Source: Planctomycetota bacterium (GTDB taxonomy: Bacteria > Planctomycetota > UBA8742 > UBA2392). From it: 64,000 nucleotides of DNA. The position numbers and the translations under genes are program-made. The stretch covers positions 100,541 through 164,540 of the forward strand of contig JAIOJA010000025.1 of the NCBI GenBank assembly GCA_019912315.1, read 5' to 3'. Position 1 is the first letter of the stretch; every line of letters begins with the position of its first letter. Positions 8,945 through 18,134 of the stretch are shown piece by piece. The notes under the pieces are model-generated. The model worked only from the letters and a program-made list of their open reading frames with translations, was not told the DNA's origin and searched no databases.

Positions 8945-9024
8945 GGTCGACGGTTGACGGTCGACTGTTCACGGTCAAAGCGTTTGCGACAGTTACGGTT
9001 GACTGTAGACCCTTGACCGTAAAC
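8945..9024. repeat. Degenerate 7-bp tandem array (GGTTGAC type)
   Basis: The spacer between divergent hflX and the GspL-like gene (8870-9106) holds GGTCGAC GGTTGAC GGTCGAC TGTTCAC GGTCAAA in register from 8945. A second run, GGTTGAC TGTAGAC CCTTGAC CGTAAAC, starts at 8997 in another phase. GGTTGAC and CCTTGAC also make short palindromes. No gene fits here. Confidence 0.75.
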
Positions 9025-9106
9025 CTGTTCCAACCCTGAAAAAGACCCCAACTTTCGGCCCGATCCTTCGTAAAACCTGTGTGCACGAAACCGCGAGGTA
9101 ACCCAA

Positions 9107-11038
9107 TTGGCGATAGCATTTTATATCGAATACCCGCGCATCACGGCCGTTGAGGTCAGCGGCAGCGCGCGCAAGCCGAAACTCAAGCGCGTGGCCGTCG
9201 GCGATTTACCGGAGCCGCGCAATGAGGACGGCAGCCCGGTCGTGGACAAGCAGGGCTACCTGAACTCGCAGATCGCCGCGTTCATCAAAGAGCACAAACT
9301 CGCCGGCGGCAAGCACTACCTGCTGGCGGGCCCGGATGCCATGCGCTATCGCGACATGACGCTTTCATTCGCCGACAAGCGTCAGATTGACCGGGTGCTG
9401 CAGTTCCAGGTTGAAGGCGTGATTCCCAACATCCCGATCGAGAAGCTTGCGATTGGCTACAACATTCTTACCGCCACGCCTGATGGCGCGCGCATCCTGG
9501 TTCACGCCGCTGAACGCGAATACATCCGCGAGCGCCTGATCGCCCTTGAAGAAGGGGGCGCAAGTGTCGAGGCCGTGGACAGCCATATGTCCGGCACCCT
9601 GAATCTCGGGCTGCTGCACCCGGAACTTGCCAAAGACAAGGCGCCGACCCTGTGGATCGACTTCGCGGGCACGACGGCGACTGTCAGTGTTGTGAACGCG
9701 GGCGAAGTGCTTACCAGCCGCGTGTTCCTGAGCCCGTACCTGGCGGGCGCCACGGGCGTAACGGCCACGGCCGAGGATTCCAAGGAAGCGGCCCGCCACG
9801 CGCAGGCGGAAGCTGAAATGCACGCGCGCATGACGCAGGAGTACGTGCTGCTTGAGAAGGCCGAGCAGGAGGACGCGGACCTTGAGCATATGGCCGAGGC
9901 GACGCTGCCGAAAGCGGAGAGCGTGAACATCGGCGAGGCGCAGGTGGCGGACCGCATCAAGCACATGAGCCGCGACGACCTGTTGAAATTCATTCACCGG
10001 GTATCCATTGAGGCGCGGCGCACGCTGCTGATGACGAGCCTTGATGTCGAGCCCGAACGCCTTGTGGTCAGCGGGCTCGGTAACGCGGGCAAGGACATCA
10101 CGAGCCTGCTTGCCAACGAACTGCAGTTCGAAGACGCGGTGGCCATTGAGTTGATGGACGTGATGGTCACGCCGGGCAAAGACGACAGCATACCGGACAT
10201 TGGCGAGTTGTCCTACCTGACCGGCGTTGCGCTGAAGGGGCTGGGGCGCGACTACACAAAGATCGACTTTCGCTACGGCGACCTGGCGCCCGGCACGCTG
10301 TTTGATTACGCCAAGACGCCGCTGGCGTTTACGGCGACGCTGGTGCTGCTGTTCTGCGGCATTCTGTTTCTGATCAGCTTCACTCACGCACGGAACTACG
10401 AGCGCGATGTCGCCGCCCTGCGCGACCAGGAGCGCGGCCCGGAGTACTTCTTCAAGGCCGCGTTCTTTTATGCCAAAGAAGCGGACAAGATTTCCGAGCC
10501 GAACGCGGCGGACCTGAAGCTGCGCGAGTATCCGGAAATGCCGGAGGCGCCCGGCGACGAGATTCGACTGGCGCACAAGCGCCTGAAGGAAACGCAGGGA
10601 CGCCTGGAAGGCCAGGTTGACGAGAGTTACGCCGAGCCGCACCCCGCAGACCAGATTCTGGCCGAGGTTCTGAAGACGATTGAACGCGGTGTCCCCAGCT
10701 ATGACTTCACTCTGCTGAAGATCGACATTACGGAGTCGCTGGTGACTGTGGACTACCTGGTAAGCCTGACGGAGACGCAGCAGGAACGCAACCAGATCGG
10801 GGCGGGCGACATGAAGGAAGCGGAGCGCATGTTGGCCAGCTTCCGCACGCTCGCTGCGGAGGAAGGCAAGCCCGAAAAGGACAAGTGGTTCGACGGCAAC
10901 CCGGAGCAATCGCTGGGCGGGCGTCCGCGCACGGGCCCCGAAGGGCGCGAAGTTGACCAGATCACGATGAAGCTGAAGCTGCGCAAGATTGAGCAGCCCA
11001 AGAAAGCCAAGGCGCCAGCCAAGACAGGAGCCGAGTAA
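9107..11038 (+). CDS. GspL/PilM-PilN-like inner-membrane assembly protein
   Basis: A 643-residue protein starting at TTG with GAGGT upstream. Residues 1-400 look like the actin-like cytoplasmic domain of PilM/GspL (AIAFYIEYPRITAVEV start, LWIDFAGTTATVSVV phosphate-loop-like segment, LVVSGLGNAGKDI), with an acidic, probably coiled insertion at about 215-290. One transmembrane helix follows (407-425), then a periplasmic, helix-rich to ferredoxin-like part (430-643). This is the GspL architecture, equal to PilM fused to PilN. It overlaps the next gene (PilO/GspM-like) by one base (TAATG). Pilus or T2SS ATPase, pilin and full secretin genes are not in the window. Confidence 0.82.
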   Translation: MAIAFYIEYPRITAVEVSGSARKPKLKRVAVGDLPEPRNEDGSPVVDKQGYLNSQIAAFIKEHKLAGGKHYLLAGPDAMRYRDMTLSFADKRQIDRVLQFQVEGVIPNIPIEKLAIGYNILTATPDGARILVHAAEREYIRERLIALEEGGASVEAVDSHMSGTLNLGLLHPELAKDKAPTLWIDFAGTTATVSVVNAGEVLTSRVFLSPYLAGATGVTATAEDSKEAARHAQAEAEMHARMTQEYVLLEKAEQEDADLEHMAEATLPKAESVNIGEAQVADRIKHMSRDDLLKFIHRVSIEARRTLLMTSLDVEPERLVVSGLGNAGKDITSLLANELQFEDAVAIELMDVMVTPGKDDSIPDIGELSYLTGVALKGLGRDYTKIDFRYGDLAPGTLFDYAKTPLAFTATLVLLFCGILFLISFTHARNYERDVAALRDQERGPEYFFKAAFFYAKEADKISEPNAADLKLREYPEMPEAPGDEIRLAHKRLKETQGRLEGQVDESYAEPHPADQILAEVLKTIERGVPSYDFTLLKIDITESLVTVDYLVSLTETQQERNQIGAGDMKEAERMLASFRTLAAEEGKPEKDKWFDGNPEQSLGGRPRTGPEGREVDQITMKLKLRKIEQPKKAKAPAKTGAE

Positions 11039-11658
11039 TGAACGAAAACGAAGGCAGCAAGGCCATGACGATCTACATCGTTGCCTGCTTCGTACTCGCG
11101 ATGGTGGCGCTGATGGGCTACAAACTGAAGAACGACCAGCGCGAAGAGTTGTCCACGGAATATCTGGACCTGGCGGGGAAGTTCGCCGACATCAGCGCCG
11201 CGTACGCGCCGAACATCAACGATTATTACCGCAAGGTAAAAGACGGCGTGATCAAGCCGCCCGCCGACAAGAAGGTGCGCGACAACACCCACGTGCTGCT
11301 GGGCAACATCGCGAACAAGCTCGGCATCAATGAAGGCACCGGCGGTGACGATCGCCTGGACGTCGTGACGCGCCGCGAAAACCTGAAGTACAAGCAGTAC
11401 TGGGAGTACTCGGTTGACATTCGCCTCAAGAACGTGACCCAGACCGAGTGGGCGACGTTCCTGTCGCAGGCGCAGCACGCCACAAGAGAGTACGCCCACC
11501 TGGCCAGAATTAACGTCAGCCGCGTGGAGTCACGCTTCGAGCGTATGGCGATTGTTCAGCCGGCCGTCGGCGCCCGCAAGAACGCGAATGACCGGTCGCT
11601 CTGGAACGTCACCATCAACTTTGTCTGGTTCGGCCCCAAGAACGAAAACCCGACCTGA
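11038..11658 (+). CDS. PilO/GspM-like bitopic membrane protein
   Basis: A 206-residue protein with a short cytoplasmic N-terminus, one membrane helix (about 9-25) and a periplasmic domain with predicted helices then beta strands (about 90-205). This is the PilO/GspM plan. It is translationally coupled (TAATG) to the GspL/PilM-PilN-like gene, which is the usual partner of such proteins. Sequence similarity within this family is low, so the call rests on topology and context. Confidence 0.7.
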   Translation: MNENEGSKAMTIYIVACFVLAMVALMGYKLKNDQREELSTEYLDLAGKFADISAAYAPNINDYYRKVKDGVIKPPADKKVRDNTHVLLGNIANKLGINEGTGGDDRLDVVTRRENLKYKQYWEYSVDIRLKNVTQTEWATFLSQAQHATREYAHLARINVSRVESRFERMAIVQPAVGARKNANDRSLWNVTINFVWFGPKNENPT

Positions 11659-11659
11659 T

Positions 11660-13018
11660 CTATCTGGTCAGATCGCGCACACGAACTTTCTGCCCGTCGC
11701 GCAACAGGGATTGCCCGCGCACGACGATCAGCGCACCGTCTTTGACTTCCTGGTTCTTGGGGTCGTCCTTGCCCATCGGCAACAGCTCAAACGAGCCTTC
11801 GCTGCTGATCCCGCGGCGACGCGCGATGTCGACGCGGCGCGCCACGCCTGTGTCTTCGCCTTCCTTGCTGTCGATCACCCAGATCGTTTCGGAATCGCCC
11901 ACAATGGCGGCGCCCGGCACCAGCATCACGTCCCGCTTCACCTGGGTCGAAACACGCGCGTCCACCCACATGCCGGGGCGCAGAGCCAGTCGCGGGCCGT
12001 CCTTGGCCTGCTCCATGGTGCCGAGTACGGCCTTGCGGGCGTTCGGGTCAAGCTGGTCCAGAAGTGGCGCTACCGCGTCGGCGGTAAGGTCGCGGGGCTG
12101 GATGATGCGCACGGTTACAACAATCATGCCGCGGGCCTGGTCAACCGTCGGCGAGATACGATCGACGTAGCCGATAAATCGCGCGTTGGGAAACGCGGTG
12201 ACGGACATCAGCACGGACTGGGCGCTGTCCAGCAGCACCTTCTCGCGCAGGCCCATCAGGCTGACCGAAGGCACACGCATTGGCTCGCGCAGGTCCTGAA
12301 GGCTTGATTCCGGCACGTCCAGGCGTACTTCCAGAACCGACAGGTCCGCGATCTTGAACGCCAGCGAATTGGACTGGGCCAGCTCATTGCCACGAATGTT
12401 GCGCTCGGTGATCACGCCGTTGATGGGGGCCTTCAGCACCGTGTGGGCCAGCAGCAATTGGTTCGCTGCCAGCTCACCCTGAGCTTTGTCGAGGGCGAGG
12501 CGCGAAGTCTCCACCTGGTTCATGGCCTTGTCGTACTCGAGCTTGGCGGCTTCGTAGGCTTCTTTGCTGTACAGCAGCGACTTTTCAGGATTGTTCGGGT
12601 CGAAGTATTTCTGGATGCGGGCAAATTCGCTCTGGCGCTTTTCGGCGTCCAGCTCGTTCTTGCGGTGGGCGAGTTCGGCTTCCTGCACAGTGATCAGGGT
12701 GGACGCGACCGTGAGCTCCTGGCGCTCGCGGTTGAGGCGCGCGAGGGGCTGGCCGGCCTGCACATTGTCGCCGACGTCTACAAGCAACTCGGTGACGGTT
12801 TCGGTGATCTGCACGTAGACGTCCGCCACGATGCGCGCGTCAATGCGCCCGGTGCTGCGCTCAAACTGGGCGATGTTGTCGCGGCGCGTGGGTACAACCT
12901 CAACCAGCGGGTCCTTGCGCTCGGGCTCTTCGCCTGAGCCCCATTTGCCCTTGTCACCGCCCATGTCGCCGCAGGCGGCCAGCAGCAGGATCGGGATGCC
13001 CAGCAGGTAATATCTCAT
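11660..13018 (-). CDS. RND-efflux periplasmic adaptor (HlyD/MFP family) lipoprotein
   Basis: A 452-residue membrane-fusion protein with a lipobox (LLAAC, Cys16). It shows the biotinyl-lipoyl half motif (VQITETVTELLVDVGDNVQAGQPLARL), a long helical hairpin (about 90-195), the second lipoyl half (TVLKAPINGVITERNIRGNELAQ) and C-terminal beta-barrel and membrane-proximal domains (RPGMWVDARV). Such proteins link an inner-membrane RND pump to an outer-membrane channel. Neither partner gene is adjacent. Its ATG overlaps the pcp stop (ATGA). Confidence 0.9.
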   Translation of the reverse strand: MRYYLLGIPILLLAACGDMGGDKGKWGSGEEPERKDPLVEVVPTRRDNIAQFERSTGRIDARIVADVYVQITETVTELLVDVGDNVQAGQPLARLNRERQELTVASTLITVQEAELAHRKNELDAEKRQSEFARIQKYFDPNNPEKSLLYSKEAYEAAKLEYDKAMNQVETSRLALDKAQGELAANQLLLAHTVLKAPINGVITERNIRGNELAQSNSLAFKIADLSVLEVRLDVPESSLQDLREPMRVPSVSLMGLREKVLLDSAQSVLMSVTAFPNARFIGYVDRISPTVDQARGMIVVTVRIIQPRDLTADAVAPLLDQLDPNARKAVLGTMEQAKDGPRLALRPGMWVDARVSTQVKRDVMLVPGAAIVGDSETIWVIDSKEGEDTGVARRVDIARRRGISSEGSFELLPMGKDDPKNQEVKDGALIVVRGQSLLRDGQKVRVRDLTR

Positions 13019-13620
13019 GCGATGTATTCACCCAGTGTATGCGCCATGATTGCCATTGCGCGCCCAAGCTCTTCCAGTTTGTACACGCCGCCCATGCTGT
13101 CTACGGGCGGCACATGTACGAACCCGTAAGGAAAGCGTCCCTTGTACGCGTGCAGGGCCCTGTAAAACAGGTGATTGCACAGGTACGAACCCGCGTCATC
13201 GGACAGTTGAGCGTTGAAGCCCGCCTGTTGCAACGCCTCAAGCAGCGCATTCGCCGGGAAAGTCGCCGCCAGGCTTGCAGGCGCGTCGGCGATAATCGCC
13301 GCGGCGCCGCGTTGAACACCGGTGTTGTCGGGCTTGTTCGCGCCGTCACGGTTGCGGGCGGTCGTTTCTATGTAGATTGCGCCGGACTCACGCCCCTGCA
13401 GTCCGCCGTGCAGCCCGAAGCTGATAGCCGCTTCCGGCTTGACGGCATCGACGCTCGTCGCAAAGGCCTTGAAAGTTGCGTCATAGCTAACCGGCAGGCG
13501 TACGGTGTGTGCGTCGGCGGGCAGCAGCCCGGTATCGAAAGCGTGTTTCAGGGCATCCCAGCTCGGGTTCGTGGCGAAAGCACCGAATGGCTCGAAGCCG
13601 CTGAGAAGAATGCGCGTCAT
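13015..13620 (-). CDS. pcp: Pyrrolidone-carboxylate peptidase
   Basis: A peptidase of family C15 that removes N-terminal pyroglutamate. The 201-residue protein begins with ILLSGFEPFGAFATNPS. The likely catalytic residues are Glu78 (GRES), Cys148 (GSYLCNHLFY) and His169 (FVHVP). It overlaps both neighbours by 4 bp, so lipoprotein, pcp and the efflux adaptor form one leftward operon. Confidence 0.93.
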   Translation of the reverse strand: MTRILLSGFEPFGAFATNPSWDALKHAFDTGLLPADAHTVRLPVSYDATFKAFATSVDAVKPEAAISFGLHGGLQGRESGAIYIETTARNRDGANKPDNTGVQRGAAAIIADAPASLAATFPANALLEALQQAGFNAQLSDDAGSYLCNHLFYRALHAYKGRFPYGFVHVPPVDSMGGVYKLEELGRAMAIMAHTLGEYIA

Positions 13621-14024
13621 TGCTTCGGGCCTTCAATTTTGAATCCGATGATCAGCCAGTTGTCGTTTTCGCGCCGGAACGCGAAGTGGGCGACCCAACC
13701 CGCATGACCCTTGAACCTGGCCGGGGCGAGGCGCAGCTCAAAGATCCGCCCCTGGTCGTCCTTCTTCGACTGGGCCCCTTCGTCGTGCTCAAACCCCTGG
13801 AAGTCCTGCATGACGGGGTCGTATTCCGGGTTGTTGCCGATGGTTCGCAGGGTGTCGAGGCTTACGGCGTCGGCGTCGCAGAGCTCGAAGGCGCCGTTGA
13901 AGTCGCCGCGCGAGAGGCGCTCCATGAAGATATCCGCCTGACTCTGGACGTTCTTCACTTCGGCGCTTCCGCAAGCTGCCAGCAGAAGAAGCAGCAGGAC
14001 CGGGGCAGTCTTGAACAAACGCAT
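13617..14024 (-). CDS. Small lipoprotein of unknown function
   Basis: The true start is the ATG at 14024 (MRLFKTAPVLLLLLLAACGS), preceded by GGAAAG; a longer reading extends into hemD and looks non-coding. Lipobox LAAC gives a lipidated Cys of a 135-residue protein. The mature part looks like a small NTF2- or cystatin-like alpha+beta domain (helix MERLSRGDFNGAFELC, then strands ending NDNWLIIGFKIEG), similar in layout to DUF4019/DUF4878-type proteins. That resemblance is only by eye. Confidence 0.75.
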   Translation of the reverse strand: MRLFKTAPVLLLLLLAACGSAEVKNVQSQADIFMERLSRGDFNGAFELCDADAVSLDTLRTIGNNPEYDPVMQDFQGFEHDEGAQSKKDDQGRIFELRLAPARFKGHAGWVAHFAFRRENDNWLIIGFKIEGPKQ

Positions 14025-14066
14025 AACTCTTTCCCGCGCGATACCCCATGAGTTATAGCGGTCCCC

Positions 14067-14810
14067 ATGGGCGACGAAACCCCAGGCATACTGGACGGAC
14101 GCAGCATCGCGATTACCCGCGAGCAACCTGGCGAACTCGCGCGCCTGCTTTTCAATGAAGGCGCGCACGTGCTGCACTTCCCGCTGATTCGCGTTGTCGC
14201 GTCGAACGACCCGGACCTTGCTGCCGCCCTTATGCAGGACTTTGACTGGGTTGTGTTCACCAGTGTCAACGCCGTGTTGTTCACTGGCGAACTTCTGCGC
14301 AGCGGGAACCGAAAGCTGAGCGCCTCCGTCGCGTGTGTCGGCAGTACAACCGCCGCCGAGGCCGCGCGCCTGGGCCTGACTGTCGACATGGTGCCCGAGA
14401 AACAGCACGTGAAGGGTTTGATCGAAGCATTCGCGGCGCTGGACCGGCGTGGGGGGCGCGTGTTGTATCCACGCAGCGAACTGGCGGCGTCAACGCTGAA
14501 GGAAGGGCTTCAGGCGCTGGGCTTTGTGGTCGATGATCCCGTGGCGTACCGGACGCTTCCTGATGAAGAAGGCATGAAGGGGCTGCAACTTCAGTACGGC
14601 CTTGAAGCAATCGTGTTCGCGTCGCCCAGCGCCGTCAAGCACGCTGTCGCGGCGGTCGGAACGCGCCTTGCGACGCTGCGCCTTTACAGCATCGGGCCTA
14701 CCACGAGTGCCGCCATTCGTGCATGCGGGCTGCAGGTCGCAGGCGAAGCTCGCGAGCACAGCGCGGAGGGGCTGCTGGGCGCGATCATCAAGGGGGAAAC
14801 GACCCGATGA
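14067..14810 (+). CDS. hemD: Uroporphyrinogen-III synthase
   Basis: Cyclises hydroxymethylbilane to uroporphyrinogen III in heme, siroheme and B12 synthesis. The 247-residue protein has the two-lobed HemD pattern: an IAITREQ-PGELARLL start, FDWVVFTSVNAVLFTGELL, VACVGSTTAAEAARLGLTVDMVP, VLYPRSELAASTLKEGL and EAIVFASPSAVKHAV. Other hem genes are not nearby. The stop overlaps the next ATG (ATGA). Confidence 0.9.
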   Translation: MGDETPGILDGRSIAITREQPGELARLLFNEGAHVLHFPLIRVVASNDPDLAAALMQDFDWVVFTSVNAVLFTGELLRSGNRKLSASVACVGSTTAAEAARLGLTVDMVPEKQHVKGLIEAFAALDRRGGRVLYPRSELAASTLKEGLQALGFVVDDPVAYRTLPDEEGMKGLQLQYGLEAIVFASPSAVKHAVAAVGTRLATLRLYSIGPTTSAAIRACGLQVAGEAREHSAEGLLGAIIKGETTR

Positions 14811-15565
14811 GCAATGACGCCGACAGCGGTGAGACCCAGCACGCCGCGGCGACGGTCGCTTCTGCCGCGCCGCGCGGCGGGCTGATCGGCGCGCTGTTGT
14901 GGCCGATGCGGGTACTGAAGCGGCTGTACGCCTGGGTGGTAGGCTGGGCGGACACACGGTGGGGGACTCCCGCGCTGTTTGTGCTGAGCTTTGTGGAGTC
15001 GAGCTTTTTCCCGATTCCGCCGGACCCGTTGCTTGTGGCGCTGTGTCTTGGCAAGCGCCGCCGCAGCATGTGGTACGCGCTGGTGTGTACGGTGGCTTCG
15101 GTGCTGGGGGGAATAGCCGGCTGGTTCATAGGCCAGGCGCTGTTTGGTTTCGTGATTGATGTGATCTCCGCGCTTGGTGCACAGGCCAGCTGGTTCGGCA
15201 CGCCCACAAGCGGGGCCGGCGTCGCGGCGCCCGCAGGCGACCTGATGCTTTACCCGGACGGCTACTTTTACCAGGTACACGAGAAGTTCGAGCAGAACGC
15301 CCTCGTCGCGTACTTCAGCGCGGCCTTGAGCCCGATACCGTACAAGGTGTTCACCATTGCGGGGGGCGTGTTTGATGTCAGCCTTGCGATGCTGATTGTC
15401 GGCAGTGTGGCGGGGCGTGGGCTGCGCTTTTTCTCGCTGGGAACGCTGATCTATCTATTTGGCGACAAAGTCAAACCGATCCTCGAGAAGTATTTCGAGT
15501 GGATCACCGTGGGTATCGTTGTGCTGCTGGTACTGTTTTTCGTTGTGCTGAGGTACGCGCTGTAA
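14807..15565 (+). CDS. VTT/DedA-like membrane protein (YqaA type)
   Basis: The start is the ATG at 14807, overlapping the hemD stop and preceded by an AGGGGGAAAC ribosome site. The 252-residue protein has several membrane helices and the VTT-domain core: a re-entrant-loop-like SFVESSFFPIPPDPLLVAL (acidic Glu64 plus Pro residues), GGIAGWFIGQALFGF, and the SPIPYKVFTIAGGVF loop with basic residues. YqaA-type proteins are thought to move or flip phospholipids. The cargo is unknown. Confidence 0.85.
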   Translation: MSNDADSGETQHAAATVASAAPRGGLIGALLWPMRVLKRLYAWVVGWADTRWGTPALFVLSFVESSFFPIPPDPLLVALCLGKRRRSMWYALVCTVASVLGGIAGWFIGQALFGFVIDVISALGAQASWFGTPTSGAGVAAPAGDLMLYPDGYFYQVHEKFEQNALVAYFSAALSPIPYKVFTIAGGVFDVSLAMLIVGSVAGRGLRFFSLGTLIYLFGDKVKPILEKYFEWITVGIVVLLVLFFVVLRYAL

Positions 15566-15568
15566 ACG

Positions 15569-16711
15569 CTACGGCACCCACAGCGCCATCGGGCGTCCGG
15601 GATACAGGCGCAATTGCTCCTGCACTTCGGCGCGAAGTTCTGCTCCCATAGCCTGCTCCAGTTGCGGCTTGGCGTCTTCCGCGCTGAGCCCCAGCATGGC
15701 GCCGAGGCTCATGTCGCGCCCGTATTCGACGACCGACATGTCCGGCATACCGGCCAGTCTTTCTGCCTCTGCCTTGGCAGTCTCGAAGTAGCCGACCTCG
15801 TCAATCAGCCCGATTTTCATGGCCTGGGCGGCGCTCATGACGCGTCCGTCGGCGTATTGTTCCCAATCCGGCACAAGTTTCTCGCCTCGCCCGTCCTTCA
15901 CAATCTTCTTGAAATGCGTGTGCATTTCATCCACGAGTTCCTGCAACAGGGCGCGTCCCTGCTGGTACTCGTCACTGTCCGGGTCAGCGAACATGCTGCC
16001 CATGGCCTTGTTGCCGCCGGCCTTGATGGTTGCGTCTTCGCCTTTCACGACTTCGGTGAGCGTGCCGTGAAAGTTAAAACCCTGGATGATCACGCCGATG
16101 CTGCCGGTCAGGGTGGTCTGGTTGGCGACAATGTGGTCCGCGGGCGCGCTGACGTAGTAGCCGCCGCTGGCCGCCAGATCCTTCATGTAAACGACGACGG
16201 GCTTGCCTGTACGTTCCTTGAACTTGACGATTTCGTGGTGGATAAAATCGCTGGCGGTCACGCCGCCGCCGGGGCTGTTGACCTCAAGAATCACGGCGTG
16301 AACGTCCGGGTCGTTTTCCGCGCGACGCAGACTGTCTTTCACCAGCGCGACCGGATCGATGCCGCCGCCGAACAGCCCGCCGCCACCGCCTTCCATGATC
16401 ACGCCGTCGATCGGAATCACGGCGATCTTGCCCTGCGCGCCGGATTCGCGACCATACTCGACCACGCCGTGCGGATCTCCGCCGCCGCCGCCCAGCAAGG
16501 CACCCGCGCCGCCGATCATGACGAAGAACATCAGTATGTTGAACAGAATCACGCTCACGAAAACCATCACGCCGAAGGTCCGCCACATGCCGGTTTTCGG
16601 GCGTGAAAGGCGGTACGGGTACGGCTGCATCGGCGCCGCGGGCTGACCCGGCGGGGGTGGCGGGGCATGGCGCGACGGCTCAAAATCAGGTGGGTTCGGA
16701 GGATTCGTCAT
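15569..16711 (-). CDS. sppA: Signal peptide peptidase SppA (S49 family)
   Basis: Degrades cleaved signal peptides in the membrane. It has a Pro-rich cytoplasmic N-terminus, one membrane helix (about 45-70) and a single S49 domain of the short form (380 residues). The likely catalytic dyad is Ser182 (LAASGGYYVSAPAD) and Lys235 (IKAGGNKAMGSM); the TLTGSIGVI strand is also present. It ends two bases before the neighbouring B12-binding gene start, so they are co-transcribed leftward. Confidence 0.93.
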   Translation of the reverse strand: MTNPPNPPDFEPSRHAPPPPPGQPAAPMQPYPYRLSRPKTGMWRTFGVMVFVSVILFNILMFFVMIGGAGALLGGGGGDPHGVVEYGRESGAQGKIAVIPIDGVIMEGGGGGLFGGGIDPVALVKDSLRRAENDPDVHAVILEVNSPGGGVTASDFIHHEIVKFKERTGKPVVVYMKDLAASGGYYVSAPADHIVANQTTLTGSIGVIIQGFNFHGTLTEVVKGEDATIKAGGNKAMGSMFADPDSDEYQQGRALLQELVDEMHTHFKKIVKDGRGEKLVPDWEQYADGRVMSAAQAMKIGLIDEVGYFETAKAEAERLAGMPDMSVVEYGRDMSLGAMLGLSAEDAKPQLEQAMGAELRAEVQEQLRLYPGRPMALWVP

Positions 16712-16713
16712 GT

Positions 16714-17151
16714 TTACACCTCGTGTGCCTGTCTTCGTTTCGGGACTTCCTCGCGCAGGTACTTCGCGATTTCCCGTGTGTCCGTGCCCGGGCCAAACAG
16801 TCGCCCGACGCCGGCCTTTTCAAGATCCGCAGTGTCCTTTGCAGGAATAACGCCGCCGCCGAACAGCAGAATTCCCTCGGCGTGCTTTTCTTTCAGTAAC
16901 TCCAGCACGCGCGGGAACAGCGTCATGTGCGCGCCGGACAGGCTGCTAAGCCCGATTGCATCGGCATCTTCCTGGATCGCCGCGTGGACAATCATTTCCG
17001 GCGTCTGGCGCAGCCCTGTGTAGATCACTTCCATACCCGAGTCTCGCAGACTCGCCGCCACCACTTTCGCGCCGCGGTCGTGGCCATCCAGCCCGGCTTT
17101 TGCCACCAGCACGCGTATCGGCCTGTCGTTTGATGATTGTTCATCACTCAT
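16714..17151 (-). CDS. Stand-alone cobalamin-binding mutase subunit
   Basis: A 145-residue protein equal to the C-terminal B12-binding domain of methylmalonyl-CoA-type mutases: the DGHDRGA motif with axial-ligand His24, [11 protein letters not shown] and LFGGGVIP loops. The substrate-binding large subunit is not in the window, so it must be encoded elsewhere. It sits between lipA and sppA with gaps of only a few bases, which looks like co-transcription. Confidence 0.92.
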   Translation of the reverse strand: MSDEQSSNDRPIRVLVAKAGLDGHDRGAKVVAASLRDSGMEVIYTGLRQTPEMIVHAAIQEDADAIGLSSLSGAHMTLFPRVLELLKEKHAEGILLFGGGVIPAKDTADLEKAGVGRLFGPGTDTREIAKYLREEVPKRRQAHEV

Positions 17152-17159
17152 GGCATCTT

Positions 17160-18032
17160 TCAGGAAATCAGGAACTGCTCTTTCGCATTGTAGCTGCTGC
17201 GAACGAAGGGGGCGCTGGCGACCATGGGAAAACCAAGCGCGAGCGCTTCGTCACGGATTTCGTCAAACTCGCGCGGCTCGTAGTAGCGCGCGACATCCGC
17301 AAGCCCGGGCTCCGGCTTCAGGTACTGTCCGACAGTCAGCATGTCCACGCCTGCCGATCGAAGATCGCGCAGCACTTGTGTGATCTCGGCGCGGGTTTCG
17401 CCCAGGCCGACCATCAGCCCGCTCTTGGTCGTCATGCGCGGGGCCCGGGACTCGACGTATGCGAGGACTTTCAGGCTGCGCTCGTACACGCTGCCGGGCT
17501 GGATGCGGCGGTACAACGACGGAACTGTCTCGATGTTGTGGTTGTAAATCCGCGGTGCGGATTCGATCACCCTGTCGATCTGGTCTTCCTGTCCCTGGAA
17601 ATCGGGCGTCAAAACCTCGACGGTAGAATGCGGTAAGCCCGCGGCAACGGCCCTCACCACCGCGCTCCAGTGAGTACTCCCGCCATCGGGAAGATCATCG
17701 CGGTCAACGCTTGTTATGACCACGTGGGACAGCTTCATGGCCGCGGCTGTATCCGCCAGTCGGCGCGGCTCGTCGGGATCGGGCGGGTTGGGCGGACGCC
17801 CGGATTTCACCCCGCAGAACTGGCAGCGGCGCGTGCAGACATCGCCGAGAATCATGAACGTGGCGGTGCCGTGCGTGAAGCACTGGGCTTTGTTTGGGCA
17901 GGCGGCTTCTTCGCACACGGTGTGCAGTCGCTGTGCGCCAAGCATCTGATCGAGCCGCTTCTGCCCCTTGCTGCGGGGCAGGGGACGCTTCAGCCACGGG
18001 GGCAGACGGCGCTTTTCGGCACTTGTCGTCAT
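17160..18032 (-). CDS. lipA: Lipoyl synthase
   Basis: A radical-SAM enzyme inserting two sulfurs into protein-bound octanoate. The start is taken at 18032 ([17 protein letters not shown]), giving a 290-residue protein; an in-frame start at 18083 would add 17 untypical residues. The auxiliary cluster cysteines are C40, C45 and C51 ([12 protein letters not shown]), the radical-SAM cluster C66, C70 and C73 (CTRRCQFC), and the C-terminal RSSYNA serine loop is present. LipB is not nearby. Confidence 0.94.
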   Translation of the reverse strand: MTTSAEKRRLPPWLKRPLPRSKGQKRLDQMLGAQRLHTVCEEAACPNKAQCFTHGTATFMILGDVCTRRCQFCGVKSGRPPNPPDPDEPRRLADTAAAMKLSHVVITSVDRDDLPDGGSTHWSAVVRAVAAGLPHSTVEVLTPDFQGQEDQIDRVIESAPRIYNHNIETVPSLYRRIQPGSVYERSLKVLAYVESRAPRMTTKSGLMVGLGETRAEITQVLRDLRSAGVDMLTVGQYLKPEPGLADVARYYEPREFDEIRDEALALGFPMVASAPFVRSSYNAKEQFLIS

Positions 18033-18134
18033 GTTCGAACTATAGCGGTTTCGGGGCGGTTGTTGCCAGACCCCCGTTTGCACTGTCGCGCCGTTTGACT
18101 ATCGTGTCCGCCCGTTACGCACTCAGGAGATACC

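Noticed and set aside
13617..14408. Long start for the small lipoprotein
   Set aside because: The first 128 codons run antisense to hemD and have no gene character; the internal ATG at 14024 opens a clean lipoprotein signal with a ribosome site.
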